Shown: positions 51,017 to 60,598, counted from the stretch's first letter. The stretch: DNA of 64,000 nucleotides from an uncultured Muribaculaceae bacterium (GCA_910586895.1 CAJUIW010000001.1:62001-126000), one strand, 5' to 3'. Translations and numbers: made by a program. Notes: generated from the letters alone by a model not told the origin.

Positions 51017-51832
51017 TTAGGCTTCAGATATTGAAGCATAGAAATCAGCATAAGCATCCTCGGAGGCCTGGATCGCATCATAGGTGAGAATCGGCTTACC
51101 TGATTTCTCAGCATACTCAAGAAGTTCAGCAGGTATATTATCCGAGCCTTGAATTATGGCGTCGGAGAAGTCTATTGCCAATTTCTCAAGTTCAATGCGG
51201 CTGACGGCACCGGATCCGAGGGCTGACAAATCATCGTCAGAAAAATGATGCAGACGCAGCTTTTCAACAAAACGCTCGTCAAGAGTCCCATCAAAGCCCT
51301 CTTCACGCAATGTATAGATCACTTTCGCATTAGCAAATGTCGGGTCATCGCCATACATCTTCTTAAGATAGATGGGAGCAAGAGCTCCGATCCAGCCTAT
51401 ACAATGCACCAATGCAGGTTCCCAGCGCAACTTCTTTACTGTCTCAATGACACCGCGCACAAAGAACATCATGCGTTCGTCATTTTCCTCCGGCGATACG
51501 GTCAGTTCAAGTTCCTTGATTGGGGGATGCTGGAAATAATCGTCGCTATCAATAAAGTAGACCTGCATGCGGGCAGGCTGAAGTGTGGCTACTTTGATTA
51601 TCAGCGGATGATCTGTATCATCTATGATGACATTGATTCCCGACAACCGAATCACTTCATGTAACTGATTCCTCCGTTCATTGATGCAACCGTACTTGGG
51701 CATGAATGTCCTTACCTCATAGCCTTTTTCCTGCATTCGCTGAGGAATATTACGGCCAAGCGTTGAAAGAGGGGTTTCAGGTAAATATGGAGTAATTTCC
51801 TGAGATATGTACAGAACCTTGTTGTGATTCAT
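51017..51832 (-). CDS. Glycogen/starch synthase catalytic-domain-like protein (N-terminal half only)
   Basis: 271 residues matching only the N-terminal Rossmann half of GT5 glycogen synthase: KVLYISQEITPYLPETPLST, YEVRTFMPKYGCINERRNQL, VHCIGWIGALAPIYLKKMYG. The glucosyl-binding KxGG near the start is replaced (ETPLSTLG) and the whole C-terminal GT-B half is absent. Such short proteins are common in Bacteroidetes. By itself it is unlikely to make glycogen by the usual mechanism. Confidence 0.82.
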   Translation of the reverse strand: MNHNKVLYISQEITPYLPETPLSTLGRNIPQRMQEKGYEVRTFMPKYGCINERRNQLHEVIRLSGINVIIDDTDHPLIIKVATLQPARMQVYFIDSDDYFQHPPIKELELTVSPEENDERMMFFVRGVIETVKKLRWEPALVHCIGWIGALAPIYLKKMYGDDPTFANAKVIYTLREEGFDGTLDERFVEKLRLHHFSDDDLSALGSGAVSRIELEKLAIDFSDAIIQGSDNIPAELLEYAEKSGKPILTYDAIQASEDAYADFYASISEA

Positions 51833-51867
51833 CTGCTAAACTCTATTTCTTAATTCAATAATTGTTG

Positions 51868-51875
51868 CAAAGATA
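51868..51875 (-). promoter_or_regulatory. -7 promoter box of the starch-synthase-like / DUF4270 operon
   Basis: TATCTTTG on the minus strand (51875-51868), 35 bases upstream of the ATG at 51832. Confidence 0.55.
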
Positions 51876-51962
51876 GTGTTTTTTTTTGAAAATTTGGCCC
51901 TGACAGCCGCATTCAGTATTAAAAAAGTGTAAAGCATGAAGTGAAGAACGACTAAAAAGATG

Positions 51963-51970
51963 TAACTTTG
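51963..51970 (+). promoter_or_regulatory. -7 promoter box of the dsbD operon
   Basis: TAACTTTG (51963-51970), 35 bases before the first ATG at 52006. The -33 region is weak. Confidence 0.58.
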
Positions 51971-52005
51971 TGGAAATTTTTTCACGAAATCTTATCCAAA
52001 GAATA

Positions 52006-52464
52006 ATGAAACGCATATTTATTTTTCTGACTGTATTGATTACAGCAGTATTTCTTAATGTTGCATCAGCCCAGGCGCCCAAGCACGTAACATGGCGTCT
52101 GACAGTGAAAATGACTTCAGCCACAGAGGGAGTTATGACACTGAAGGCTGTTATAGAACCCGGATGGCATCTTTACGGCACCAATTTGCCAAAGAATGGT
52201 CCGAAACCTACCGTGTTCAATCTTTCGGAGTGCAAGGGTATCACATTTACCTCAGCACTGACTCCATCACGAAATCCGATCAAGGTTCATGACAATATGT
52301 TTGATATGGATCTGACATGGTGGGATGCCGACATCACATTCAAGCGCAATTTCAAGATAACGAATAAAGAGAAAGCCAATATTGTCTGCAATATATCATA
52401 TATGAGTTGCAACAATAAGACCTGCTCGCCTCCCGAAACAACCCAATTAACTAAAAAGCTCTAA
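52006..52464 (+). CDS. Stand-alone DsbD N-terminal-domain protein
   Basis: 152 residues: signal peptide (about 1-22, cleavage after SAQ) plus one DsbD alpha (N-terminal) immunoglobulin-like domain. It aligns by eye along its length with the first 145 residues of the next gene (VIEPGWHLYGTNLPKNGPKP with SIDKGWHLYGMNLPEGGPRS; LTWWDADITFKRNFKIT with LSWWENDVTFRQKFKIT). The Cys pair CNNKTC (Cys135, Cys140) matches CNDETC of DsbD, and Cys76 and Cys128 are extra. Probably a periplasmic redox carrier that takes electrons from DsbD. 4-base gap to dsbD. Confidence 0.85.
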   Translation: MKRIFIFLTVLITAVFLNVASAQAPKHVTWRLTVKMTSATEGVMTLKAVIEPGWHLYGTNLPKNGPKPTVFNLSECKGITFTSALTPSRNPIKVHDNMFDMDLTWWDADITFKRNFKITNKEKANIVCNISYMSCNNKTCSPPETTQLTKKL

Positions 52465-52468
52465 TCAT

Positions 52469-54463
52469 ATGAAGAAGTTTTTTCTGTTATTCACACTCGT
52501 AGTAGCCTCCATTTCAAGCTGTTTCGCACAGATTGTAGCTCCGATAAAATGGACATCTGCGTTAGAAATGACTTCTGACACAGAGGGTGTGGTGCTATTC
52601 AAAGCATCAATTGACAAGGGATGGCATCTTTACGGCATGAATCTGCCTGAAGGAGGCCCGCGCTCAACTGTGTTCAGCTTCAATGATGTGGAAGGCGCAG
52701 AACTTATTGGCGAAGTGACTCCATCGGTAGCTCCTATCGAAAAGGTGGATATGGTGTTTCACCTTAAGCTAAGCTGGTGGGAAAATGACGTCACTTTCCG
52801 TCAGAAATTCAAAATCACCTCAGCTGACAAGGCGTGCCGTATTGCCGGAACAATAGCCTATCAGGGTTGCAATGATGAAACATGCATGTCGCCCTCGAAA
52901 GAGCAGTTTGACCTGACTCACGGCGAACCGGCCGCATCAGCATCAGCAGCCACAACCGACAGTGTGCTTCCCACAGCATCTAAAACGGAAGCAACACATG
53001 AGGCATCAGACAATGTTTCATCTGATGAATGGTGGACCAGCGTCAATTTCGACAAATTCAATAGCGAAGGGGCCGCAGAGGAACGTATCAGCGATTCATC
53101 ATGGTGGAAGATATTCATCTGGGGATTTGTAGGCGGGTTAGTAGCACTTCTGACTCCTTGCGTATGGCCCATGATACCTCTTACGGTAAGCTTCTTCCTT
53201 AAAAAGAGTGGTTCGCGCTCCCGTTCTGTACGTGACGCTCTTATTTATGGAGCAGCCATCGTGGTGATTTACCTCACCCTCGGTCTTGCCATAACAATGA
53301 TATTCGGAGCAAGCAAGTTGAACGACCTTGCCACAAATGCCGTATTCAATCTGCTGTTCTTTGCACTGCTTGTAGTATTCGCGATATCATTCTTCGGAGC
53401 ATTTGATATAAAGCTTCCCTCACGCTGGAGCAACAGCGTTGACAATCAGGCTGAGAAGACATCAGGCATACTGAGCATCTTCTTCATGGCATTTACCCTG
53501 GCTCTTGTATCATTCTCCTGTACCGGTCCCATCATCGGCACACTTTTAGTCGAGGCGGCCTCAATGGGCAATGTAACCGGGCCGGCAATAGGCATGGGGG
53601 CATTCGCTCTGGCACTTGCCATACCGTTTGCTCTGTTTGCCATGTTCCCGTCAATGCTCAAGGAAATGCCCCGTTCGGGCGGCTGGCTCAACTCGGTAAA
53701 AGTAGTTTTAGGTTTCCTCGAACTGGCTCTTTCTCTTAAATTCCTCTCCGTTGCCGATCTCGCCTATGGCTGGGGAATCCTTGACCGCGAGGTATTCGTG
53801 TCACTTTGGGTAGTTATTTTCATTCTGCTCGGCATGTATCTTCTTGGCAAAATCATGTTTTCACACGACGCACCGCTTGACTACGTATCATTGCCCCGGT
53901 TCTTCCTTGCCCTGGCATCATTCAGTTTCTCCATATATCTTATACCCGGATTGTGGGGCGCACCGCTCAAAGGAGTGAGTGCGTTTGTACCCCCGCTGTA
54001 CACACAGGATTTCAATCTGTACGAAGGCGGAGAGTTCCGCGCATTCCATGATTATGATGAAGGGATGAAATTTGCTGCTGAACAAGGTCGCCCGGTTCTG
54101 ATTGACTTCTCCGGCTATGGCTGTGTCAACTGCCGTAAGATGGAGGGAGCCGTATTCGATACACAGGAAGTAAGCTCGATAATAAAAGAGAATTTCGTAC
54201 TTATCACACTCATGGTTGATGATAAGAAAGAACTGGCTGAGCCAATGACCGTAGAAGAAAACGGCAAGAAAGTTGTTCTGGAAACTATTGGTGACAAGTG
54301 GAGCTATCTGCAGCGCAGCAAGTTCAAAGCCAACAGTCAACCGTACTATGTGATGCTTGACAATAATGGCAGTCCTCTGAACACGCCTTACTACTACGAC
54401 GAGGACGTAGCCAAATTCGTCAACTGGCTTGAAAAAGGTATCTCAACATATTCAGGACAATGA
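52469..54463 (+). CDS. dsbD: Protein-disulfide reductase DsbD
   Basis: 664-residue inner-membrane electron conduit from thioredoxin to periplasmic thiols. Order: signal peptide (1-20), N-terminal domain with Cys134/Cys139, a charged linker, eight membrane helices (about 205-500) with Cys in LLTPCVWPMIPLTVSFF and VSFSCTGPIIGTLL, and a C-terminal thioredoxin domain with GYGCVNCRKME (Cys552, Cys555). All three Cys pairs are present, so it should be active. It overlaps mazG by four bases. Confidence 0.93.
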   Translation: MKKFFLLFTLVVASISSCFAQIVAPIKWTSALEMTSDTEGVVLFKASIDKGWHLYGMNLPEGGPRSTVFSFNDVEGAELIGEVTPSVAPIEKVDMVFHLKLSWWENDVTFRQKFKITSADKACRIAGTIAYQGCNDETCMSPSKEQFDLTHGEPAASASAATTDSVLPTASKTEATHEASDNVSSDEWWTSVNFDKFNSEGAAEERISDSSWWKIFIWGFVGGLVALLTPCVWPMIPLTVSFFLKKSGSRSRSVRDALIYGAAIVVIYLTLGLAITMIFGASKLNDLATNAVFNLLFFALLVVFAISFFGAFDIKLPSRWSNSVDNQAEKTSGILSIFFMAFTLALVSFSCTGPIIGTLLVEAASMGNVTGPAIGMGAFALALAIPFALFAMFPSMLKEMPRSGGWLNSVKVVLGFLELALSLKFLSVADLAYGWGILDREVFVSLWVVIFILLGMYLLGKIMFSHDAPLDYVSLPRFFLALASFSFSIYLIPGLWGAPLKGVSAFVPPLYTQDFNLYEGGEFRAFHDYDEGMKFAAEQGRPVLIDFSGYGCVNCRKMEGAVFDTQEVSSIIKENFVLITLMVDDKKELAEPMTVEENGKKVVLETIGDKWSYLQRSKFKANSQPYYVMLDNNGSPLNTPYYYDEDVAKFVNWLEKGISTYSGQ

Positions 54464-55251
54464 GTCACTCACGTGAAGAAAAAATAGAAGCTCTGGGGCG
54501 CGTCATAGATACACTTGACCGCCTCAGAGTTGAATGTCCCTGGGACCGGAAACAAACCAATGAAAGCCTAAGGACAAACACCATAGAAGAGGTTTACGAG
54601 CTTTGCGATGCATTATTGTCAGAAGACAATGAAAACATCCGCAAGGAACTCGGAGATGTGCTTCTTCATATCCTTTTCTACTCCAAGATTGGAGAGGAAA
54701 AGGGTGCATTTGACATCTGCGATGTGGCTGATGCCCTGAATGCAAAGCTTATCTATCGGCATCCGCATATATTCAGCACCGTGAAGGTTGCGGACTCTGA
54801 AGAGGTTGAGCAGAATTGGGAGCAGCTCAAACTGAAAGAAAAAGGTGGCAACCGCACGGTCCTTGCGGGAGTGCCATCATCCTTACCGGCTCTGATCAAA
54901 TCTTTCCGCATACAGGAAAAGGTGGCCAATGTCGGATTTGACTGGGAGAAACGTGAGGATGTCTGGGCAAAAGTAAGGGAAGAGATATCAGAACTGAATT
55001 CCGAATTTGAAAAGGGCTCAACATCTGACCAGGAAGCAGAATTAGGCGATGCCATATTCAGCCTTGTAAATGTGGCACGGCTTTATGGTATAAATCCGGA
55101 GAATGCTCTTGAGCGCACCAACCGCAAATTTATCCGCAGATTCAACTATATTGAGAAAAAAGCATCGGAATCCAATCGGGACCTAAAGGATATGTCGCTT
55201 GAAGAGATGGACCGATATTGGGACGAAGCCAAATCCAATGAACAGGATTAA
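54460..55251 (+). CDS. mazG: Nucleoside triphosphate pyrophosphohydrolase MazG
   Basis: 263-residue all-alpha NTP pyrophosphohydrolase with two MazG domains. The first has CPWDRKQTNESLRTNTIEEV and ELGDVLLHILFYSKIGEEKG; the second has EEISELNSEFEKGSTSDQEA and ELGDAIFSLVNVARLYGINP. It cleans damaged or excess nucleotides and affects ppGpp levels in E. coli. Family length. Coupled to dsbD by ATGA. Confidence 0.96.
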   Translation: MSHSREEKIEALGRVIDTLDRLRVECPWDRKQTNESLRTNTIEEVYELCDALLSEDNENIRKELGDVLLHILFYSKIGEEKGAFDICDVADALNAKLIYRHPHIFSTVKVADSEEVEQNWEQLKLKEKGGNRTVLAGVPSSLPALIKSFRIQEKVANVGFDWEKREDVWAKVREEISELNSEFEKGSTSDQEAELGDAIFSLVNVARLYGINPENALERTNRKFIRRFNYIEKKASESNRDLKDMSLEEMDRYWDEAKSNEQD

Positions 55252-55254
55252 ATT

Positions 55255-55701
55255 ATGATTAAATATCTATATCCGCTGTTAGCAGCCATCTGTTTCGCGC
55301 CTGTTGCTGAAGCAAAGGTAGAGAAGGGATTCTCCGCTACCACTGCAAGTGGGAATATGTCACTTGTAGTCGACAGCATTGATTTCCGCAGCGATCTGAC
55401 ACGCATATATGGCAAGCTGAAGGGAAGAGCTCATACATCGAACCGAATTGATGATATGACTCTGACAAACACCGCTACCGGAAAGACATCGCATCTTACT
55501 GATATTGACGGTGTAGACCTGCGCCGTTATTTCCAGTGGGAGGACAATGGCTTGATACCTGTTGAAATAGACTTTCCGGCAGGACATTTGAGCACGTTCA
55601 CCATCAGCACGTCAGGCCCTAACGGCAGCAGCAAATGGAACATAACCAAGATAAAAAGCAAGAAACAGCGTAAGGTCACTAAGAAAACAAGACGTAAGTG
55701 A
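55255..55701 (+). CDS. Hypothetical secreted protein
   Basis: 148 residues with a signal peptide (MIKYLYPLLAAICFAPVAEA, about 1-20), a beta-rich middle (SLVVDSIDFRSDLTRIYGKL) and a very basic C-terminus (KSKKQRKVTKKTRRK). Family not recognised. It starts 3 bases after mazG and overlaps topB by three bases. The basic tail may bind anionic surfaces; this is speculation. Confidence 0.65.
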   Translation: MIKYLYPLLAAICFAPVAEAKVEKGFSATTASGNMSLVVDSIDFRSDLTRIYGKLKGRAHTSNRIDDMTLTNTATGKTSHLTDIDGVDLRRYFQWEDNGLIPVEIDFPAGHLSTFTISTSGPNGSSKWNITKIKSKKQRKVTKKTRRK

Positions 55702-57773
55702 GAGTTTGTATCACGGAGAAACCAAGCGTGGCCAAAGATATAGCCAAAATTCTTGGCGCTGAGGTGCGTAGAGATGGCTACTATGAAGGCGATGGGATCT
55801 GCATCACATGGACCTTCGGGCATCTTTGTACCCTTAAGGAACCGGCGGACTACACTGAAGCCTGGAAGCGATGGTCGTTGTCGTCACTTCCGATGATACC
55901 ACCCCGCTTCGGAATCAAATTGATTGACCAGGCAAGTATAAAACGCCAATTCAAGGTCATAGAATCGCTTATATCAGAAGCTTCGGAGGTGATCAACTGT
56001 GGTGACGCCGGACAGGAGGGAGAACTGATTCAGCGCTGGGTAATGCAGAAAGCCGGTATCAAGTGTCCGGTACGCCGACTATGGATATCCTCACTGACAG
56101 ATGACTCAATCCGTAGCGGTTTCAACGCTCTCAAGCCAGAAAAAGACTTCGACAATCTTTATTATGCCGGGCTTTCACGAGCTGTAGGCGACTGGATTCT
56201 CGGATTGAATGCCACAAGGCTGTATTCCCTGAAGTATTCTCAACCCGGGGCAGTCCTGTCAATCGGGCGTGTCCAGACACCGACTCTGGCACTTGTAGTG
56301 AAGCGCCAGCTTGAAATAGACAACTTCGTCCCGGAGGATTACTGGGAGCTGAAAACCGTATATCGTACAGCTACTTTCAGCGCCGTAAAAGGAAGATTCA
56401 AGACTGAAGAAGATGCTTCTGCTGCACTCCATAGCATCGAAGGTCAGCCTCTGTTTATTGACTCGGTTGAGAAAAAGCAGGGGCGCGAATCCGCCCCCCG
56501 TCTGTTTGACCTTACCACACTTCAGGTGGAATGCAACAAAAAGTGGGGGTGGAGCGCCGACAAGACACTAAAACTGATTCAGACACTTTATGAAAAGAAA
56601 GTGACAACATACCCACGTGTTGACACCACATATCTATCCGAGGATCTTTATCCTCAGATTCCCGGCATTCTGAAAAAAATGACACCATACGCTCCTCAGA
56701 CGTCGCCGGTTCTCAGTGGAAAAATTCCGCACGTGAAGCGTATTTTCGACAACTCTAAAGTCACAGACCACCACGCCATAATTCCTACCGGTGAGTCGCC
56801 GCGTGTGCTTGACGGAGAGGAAAAGAAAATGTATCATCTGATAGCCTTGCGTTTTATTGCAGCCTTCTATCCGGACTGCCGTTTTGACACAACGACAGTA
56901 ATGGCTCATGTTGACAAGACGGAATTCAAAACTACCGGCAAAGTCATCACCGAACCGGGATGGCGTGCCTTATATTCCAATGATAAAGCTACTGATGATG
57001 GACAGGAGAATGATATTCTCCCTGACTTTACAGTAGGAGAGTCCGGTCCTCATTCCCCGGTTCTTGCCAAAAAGCAGACACAGCCGCCAAAATTGTATAC
57101 CGAAGGTACACTTCTGAGAGCAATGGAGGGTGCCGGCAAGACGGTAGAGGATGAAGAACTGCGCGAAGCCATGAAAGAGAATGGCATAGGACGCCCTTCA
57201 ACGCGCGCAGCTATTATCGAGACACTATTCAAAAGAGGCTACATAGAGCGCAAGCGTAAAAGCATATCTGCCACTCAGGCCGGAATAGAACTTATTGCCA
57301 CCGTGAAAGATGAGCTTCTGAAAAGCGCAAAGCTGACCGGCATCTGGGAAAACAAGCTCCGTAGAATTGAACGCGGGGAATATTCTGCCAAAGAATTCAT
57401 TGAGGAGCTCAAGCAGATGATATGTACAATAGTGCAATCTGTAATGCAGGACAATTCCATCCACAAAATAGAAATATCACGTCCTGAAGAGAAGAAAAAA
57501 TCAGAGAAAAAAGCGGCTAAAAGCAGTGGAGGAGATACACCGGCACAGAAACGCAAACGTATAAAAAGTATTGAGGAGATTGTCTGCCCACAATGCGGAG
57601 AAGGACACCTGCTGAAGGGACGTGCTGCTTTCGGATGCAGTCGGTTCCGTGAAGGATGCTCACTTCTGCTCCCGTTTGATGACTATTCGGCAGATTTGAC
57701 TCCCGCAAAACTAAACAGCCTTATATCAAAAAAATTCAAGCCCAATGAACGAGGAACTTCTACCGGTAGTTGA
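55698..57773 (+). CDS. topB: DNA topoisomerase III
   Basis: 691-residue type IA topoisomerase that decatenates and unlinks DNA. Toprim: VCITEKPSVAKDIAKILGAE (about 3-22) and NCGDAGQEGELIQRWV (about 100-115). The catalytic Tyr is Tyr305 in VTTYPRVDTTYLSEDL, and IGRVQTPTLALVVKRQLEID is the family core. A basic linker precedes one C-terminal zinc finger (CPQCGEGHLLKG, CSRFREGC). Start is GTG at 55698, overlapping the preceding stop (GTGA). Overlaps the Nudix gene by 29 bases. Confidence 0.93.
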   Translation: MRVCITEKPSVAKDIAKILGAEVRRDGYYEGDGICITWTFGHLCTLKEPADYTEAWKRWSLSSLPMIPPRFGIKLIDQASIKRQFKVIESLISEASEVINCGDAGQEGELIQRWVMQKAGIKCPVRRLWISSLTDDSIRSGFNALKPEKDFDNLYYAGLSRAVGDWILGLNATRLYSLKYSQPGAVLSIGRVQTPTLALVVKRQLEIDNFVPEDYWELKTVYRTATFSAVKGRFKTEEDASAALHSIEGQPLFIDSVEKKQGRESAPRLFDLTTLQVECNKKWGWSADKTLKLIQTLYEKKVTTYPRVDTTYLSEDLYPQIPGILKKMTPYAPQTSPVLSGKIPHVKRIFDNSKVTDHHAIIPTGESPRVLDGEEKKMYHLIALRFIAAFYPDCRFDTTTVMAHVDKTEFKTTGKVITEPGWRALYSNDKATDDGQENDILPDFTVGESGPHSPVLAKKQTQPPKLYTEGTLLRAMEGAGKTVEDEELREAMKENGIGRPSTRAAIIETLFKRGYIERKRKSISATQAGIELIATVKDELLKSAKLTGIWENKLRRIERGEYSAKEFIEELKQMICTIVQSVMQDNSIHKIEISRPEEKKKSEKKAAKSSGGDTPAQKRKRIKSIEEIVCPQCGEGHLLKGRAAFGCSRFREGCSLLLPFDDYSADLTPAKLNSLISKKFKPNERGTSTGS

Positions 57774-58248
57774 TGAATCGGGCAATCTGCTCGGATCTGC
57801 CACAAGAGAGGAGTGCCACAGCGGGTCAATGATACTGCACCCGGTGGTTCATCTGCACATCATTAACAGCAATGGAGATATTCTCCTTCAGCGGCGGTCA
57901 GTGAATAAACGGATTCAGCCTGGAAAGTGGGACACAGCAGTGGGTGGCCATGTTGATTATGGAGAATCCGTTCAGCAGGCATTGATACGTGAAACATCGG
58001 AGGAACTCGGGATAGATGCCTCAACGGCAAAATTTCATGTCAGCTATCTTTTCCATTCAGATATTGAACGTGAGCTGATCAATGTCCACATCCTACGTCC
58101 ATATGATGAACTCCCTGACAGCTATAGCCGAGAAGAGATTGACGAGGTTCGTTTCTGGACAAAAGAAGAGATATTACAAAGCCTCGGCAAAGGTATTCTT
58201 ACCCCGAACTTTGAGCTTGAATATACCAAGATATTGAGCACACTGTAA
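57745..58248 (+). CDS. Nudix hydrolase
   Basis: 167 residues of Nudix fold. The Nudix box GGHVDYGESVQQALIRETSEELGI (positions about 68-91) keeps Gx5Ex7REUxEExGU, with the preceding LQRRSVNKRIQPGKWDTAVG like IPP isomerase-type Nudix proteins. The substrate could be a nucleotide or isopentenyl-type diphosphate. It lacks the extra Cys/Glu features I would need to call IPP isomerase. Starts inside the topB end. Confidence 0.86.
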   Translation: MNEELLPVVDESGNLLGSATREECHSGSMILHPVVHLHIINSNGDILLQRRSVNKRIQPGKWDTAVGGHVDYGESVQQALIRETSEELGIDASTAKFHVSYLFHSDIERELINVHILRPYDELPDSYSREEIDEVRFWTKEEILQSLGKGILTPNFELEYTKILSTL

Positions 58249-58264
58249 AATCCGACAAATTACC

Positions 58265-58471
58265 ATGAATAGCTTTGACGACAATCTGCAGCTGATTGCA
58301 GTAGGCATTATCCTGATAGTCTGCATTATCTGGATTATACGCAGAATCCGCAGGAATAAAGGTGGCGTAAGTTGCGGATGCGGTACTACAGGAGATAAGG
58401 GAAAGGAATGCCGCCATACCAAATCGGGATGTGACGGATGTCCGCTATCTGATCATTGCACAAGACATTAG
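58265..58471 (+). CDS. Small Cys-rich membrane protein
   Basis: 68 residues: one membrane helix (about 10-27, LIAVGIILIVCIIWIIRRIR) and a short tail with seven Cys (CGCG, C, CDGC, C) and two His. It resembles the FeoB-associated Cys-rich family, but no feoB is nearby. It may bind iron or zinc at the inner face. 16 bases after the Nudix gene, convergent with the TPR gene. Confidence 0.6.
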   Translation: MNSFDDNLQLIAVGIILIVCIIWIIRRIRRNKGGVSCGCGTTGDKGKECRHTKSGCDGCPLSDHCTRH

Positions 58472-58502
58472 AGATACGCGGCTTCTATTCTCTATCGTCC
58501 AT

Positions 58503-60572
58503 TTAATTGGACATTCGCTTGAGCACACTATATGACGGAACTATACCCAGTTCGCCTGCTTTACTCAAGTCATCCATACCGGCCTTACGATTGCCCAGTC
58601 TAAAATAAGCATAACCTCTATTATAATAGGCTTCCCCGAATCCGGGACGGAGCTCAATTGCTTTGTTGAAGGCATTTACAGCTGAGGTCAGATCCTGAAA
58701 CTCAAGATACAGCACGCCCTTATTATACTGGGCGACAGCCAAGGTCGGAGAAAGTTTAAGCGCATGATCAAAATCATCCATTATGGATGCTACCACAGCC
58801 TGCTGCGTTTTTCTATTAATCTCAGCCGAAGTAGTGCTGTTATTGCTCCCACTTTCTCCCTCCGACATATCAGCTTCAGCAGCATGCATATCCTTATAAC
58901 GGGCAATGGCTCTCATGAAGAAAGCTAAAGTAAATTCAGGCGATAGTTCTGCAGCCTTTGTAAAGTCATCAATAGCGCTCTTATAATTATGAACCATCAC
59001 TTGATCCATGCCTCGGCCAAAGTAGTCAACTGCACGAGGTGTATGTGTCGAAAGATAAGAATTATAATAATCAATGGACTCGAAATGGCTATTGATGCTT
59101 TCCTCGTCAGTCATTGAAGGTTCATGATTGGTAATCTGCAGGAGGAAGCGTAGCATACGGGTACGGTTGACATCATCAATCTCACGCATGAAATCGGATG
59201 ACGGCTTCAGTTCATTAGGGGAAGTATAATAAGTCAGAGTGAACATAGGTTCAATCTCAATAGTCATATTGCGGTTCTGAACCTTACCACGAATGCTTTT
59301 ATTGGAGTATTCGCCCTCCATCTGCGTATTGTCAGCCATGGTCAGGAGCGATGTAAAGCGTGCAGCCACTACTTCCTGTGGCTCTGAATCTGCCTCAGAA
59401 TCCACGGACGCCACATCATCATTAACTGCCGGAGTGCCGAACAGGTCGTCAGTCGACTCGGCCCCTTTCTTTCCTTTTACTTTTATCCGCTGTTTCGCAA
59501 GAGCCAATGACTTCTTATAGTCACTCTCCGCTGTTCGATCGCCCATGGCCCGCTTTATATCAAAGCGGAGGAAATAAGCAGCTGCAAGTGTCGGGAAGGC
59601 CTCAATCACAGTATTGATATCCTCTATGGCCTTTTTATATTCACCACGTTCACGATATATCAGGGCACGGTTATAAAGTGTACGGTATTCCTCAGGGCGC
59701 ACACGAAGCACATGGTCAAAATCGTCAAGAGCCTTGTTATAGTCCTTCACCTCCGCGCACAGCATGGCACGATTGAAGTGGGCCACAAAGTTGTCAGGTT
59801 CAAGCTGCAAGGCGTAATCGTAGTCGCTCATTGCACCGAAATAATCATCAAGCTTATACCTCAGAAATGCGCGGTTGATAAAGTAGCCTGCAAACTTCGG
59901 CTGCAACCGAATGGCCTCATCCATATCTGAAAGAGCCGCCTTATAATCGCGCTTACCGTTCATAGCGATATCGGCACGCATCACATATCCATTGACAGCA
60001 TTCTTATTTATTTCAAGAGCTTTCTGGATATCATCCAATGCTGCAACGGTATCCTTCCGCTCCAGAAGAAGCTTCGCCCGGCCAAGATAACCTCCATCAA
60101 AATTCGGATAATGTGACAGCAAGGACTCGAAAGCCGATGACGCTTCATCCATTTTCTCTATCTGGACCAGCGCTAAGGCCTTGTTATACAACACGCCACG
60201 ACTTTCCGGAAGCATTGAAAGATATTTATCATAGTCCTCCACAGCCTCGGAATGCTTACCGATATTCTGACGGGCTACGCCTCGCAGTTCATATGCATCA
60301 GTAATGAAAGGGTTATGTTCAATAGCGGTAGTAGCATCAGCTTCGGCTCCTTGATAGTCCTCAAGATTAAATTTGGCAAGTGCTCGGTAGAAGTATGGTT
60401 GCGCAAGATATGGCTTGGCGGCGATAATCTGGTTGAAATACTGTATTGAAAGGACATAATCTTCAAAATACAGTGCATTACGTCCGATACGAAGAACCTG
60501 ATCTGTATTGATCTGGGCAAATGAAGTAAGCGAAAGAAGAGATAATATTATTGATATAATGCGATGCTTCAT
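58503..60572 (-). CDS. Tetratricopeptide-repeat protein
   Basis: 689 residues with a signal peptide (about 1-19, cleavage after SFA) and at least ten TPR units, for example LAQPYFYRALAKFNLEDYQG, VAHFNRAMLCAEVKDYNKAL and FGEAYYNRGYAYFRLGNRKA. A non-TPR stretch (about 360-470) with low-complexity acidic residues interrupts them. It is probably periplasmic or surface-associated and serves as a scaffold; partners unknown. Monocistronic on the minus strand. Confidence 0.85.
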   Translation of the reverse strand: MKHRIISIILSLLSLTSFAQINTDQVLRIGRNALYFEDYVLSIQYFNQIIAAKPYLAQPYFYRALAKFNLEDYQGAEADATTAIEHNPFITDAYELRGVARQNIGKHSEAVEDYDKYLSMLPESRGVLYNKALALVQIEKMDEASSAFESLLSHYPNFDGGYLGRAKLLLERKDTVAALDDIQKALEINKNAVNGYVMRADIAMNGKRDYKAALSDMDEAIRLQPKFAGYFINRAFLRYKLDDYFGAMSDYDYALQLEPDNFVAHFNRAMLCAEVKDYNKALDDFDHVLRVRPEEYRTLYNRALIYRERGEYKKAIEDINTVIEAFPTLAAAYFLRFDIKRAMGDRTAESDYKKSLALAKQRIKVKGKKGAESTDDLFGTPAVNDDVASVDSEADSEPQEVVAARFTSLLTMADNTQMEGEYSNKSIRGKVQNRNMTIEIEPMFTLTYYTSPNELKPSSDFMREIDDVNRTRMLRFLLQITNHEPSMTDEESINSHFESIDYYNSYLSTHTPRAVDYFGRGMDQVMVHNYKSAIDDFTKAAELSPEFTLAFFMRAIARYKDMHAAEADMSEGESGSNNSTTSAEINRKTQQAVVASIMDDFDHALKLSPTLAVAQYNKGVLYLEFQDLTSAVNAFNKAIELRPGFGEAYYNRGYAYFRLGNRKAGMDDLSKAGELGIVPSYSVLKRMSN

Positions 60573-60590
60573 GACATATAATTAATGTTA

Positions 60591-60598
60591 CAAAAATA
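60591..60598 (-). promoter_or_regulatory. -7 promoter box of the TPR gene
   Basis: TATTTTTG on the minus strand (60598-60591), 18 bases upstream of the ATG at 60572, so the leader is very short. Confidence 0.42.

Noticed and set aside
53918..54340. 140-codon minus-strand frame inside dsbD
   Set aside because: Antisense to the conserved thioredoxin domain of DsbD; no independent features.
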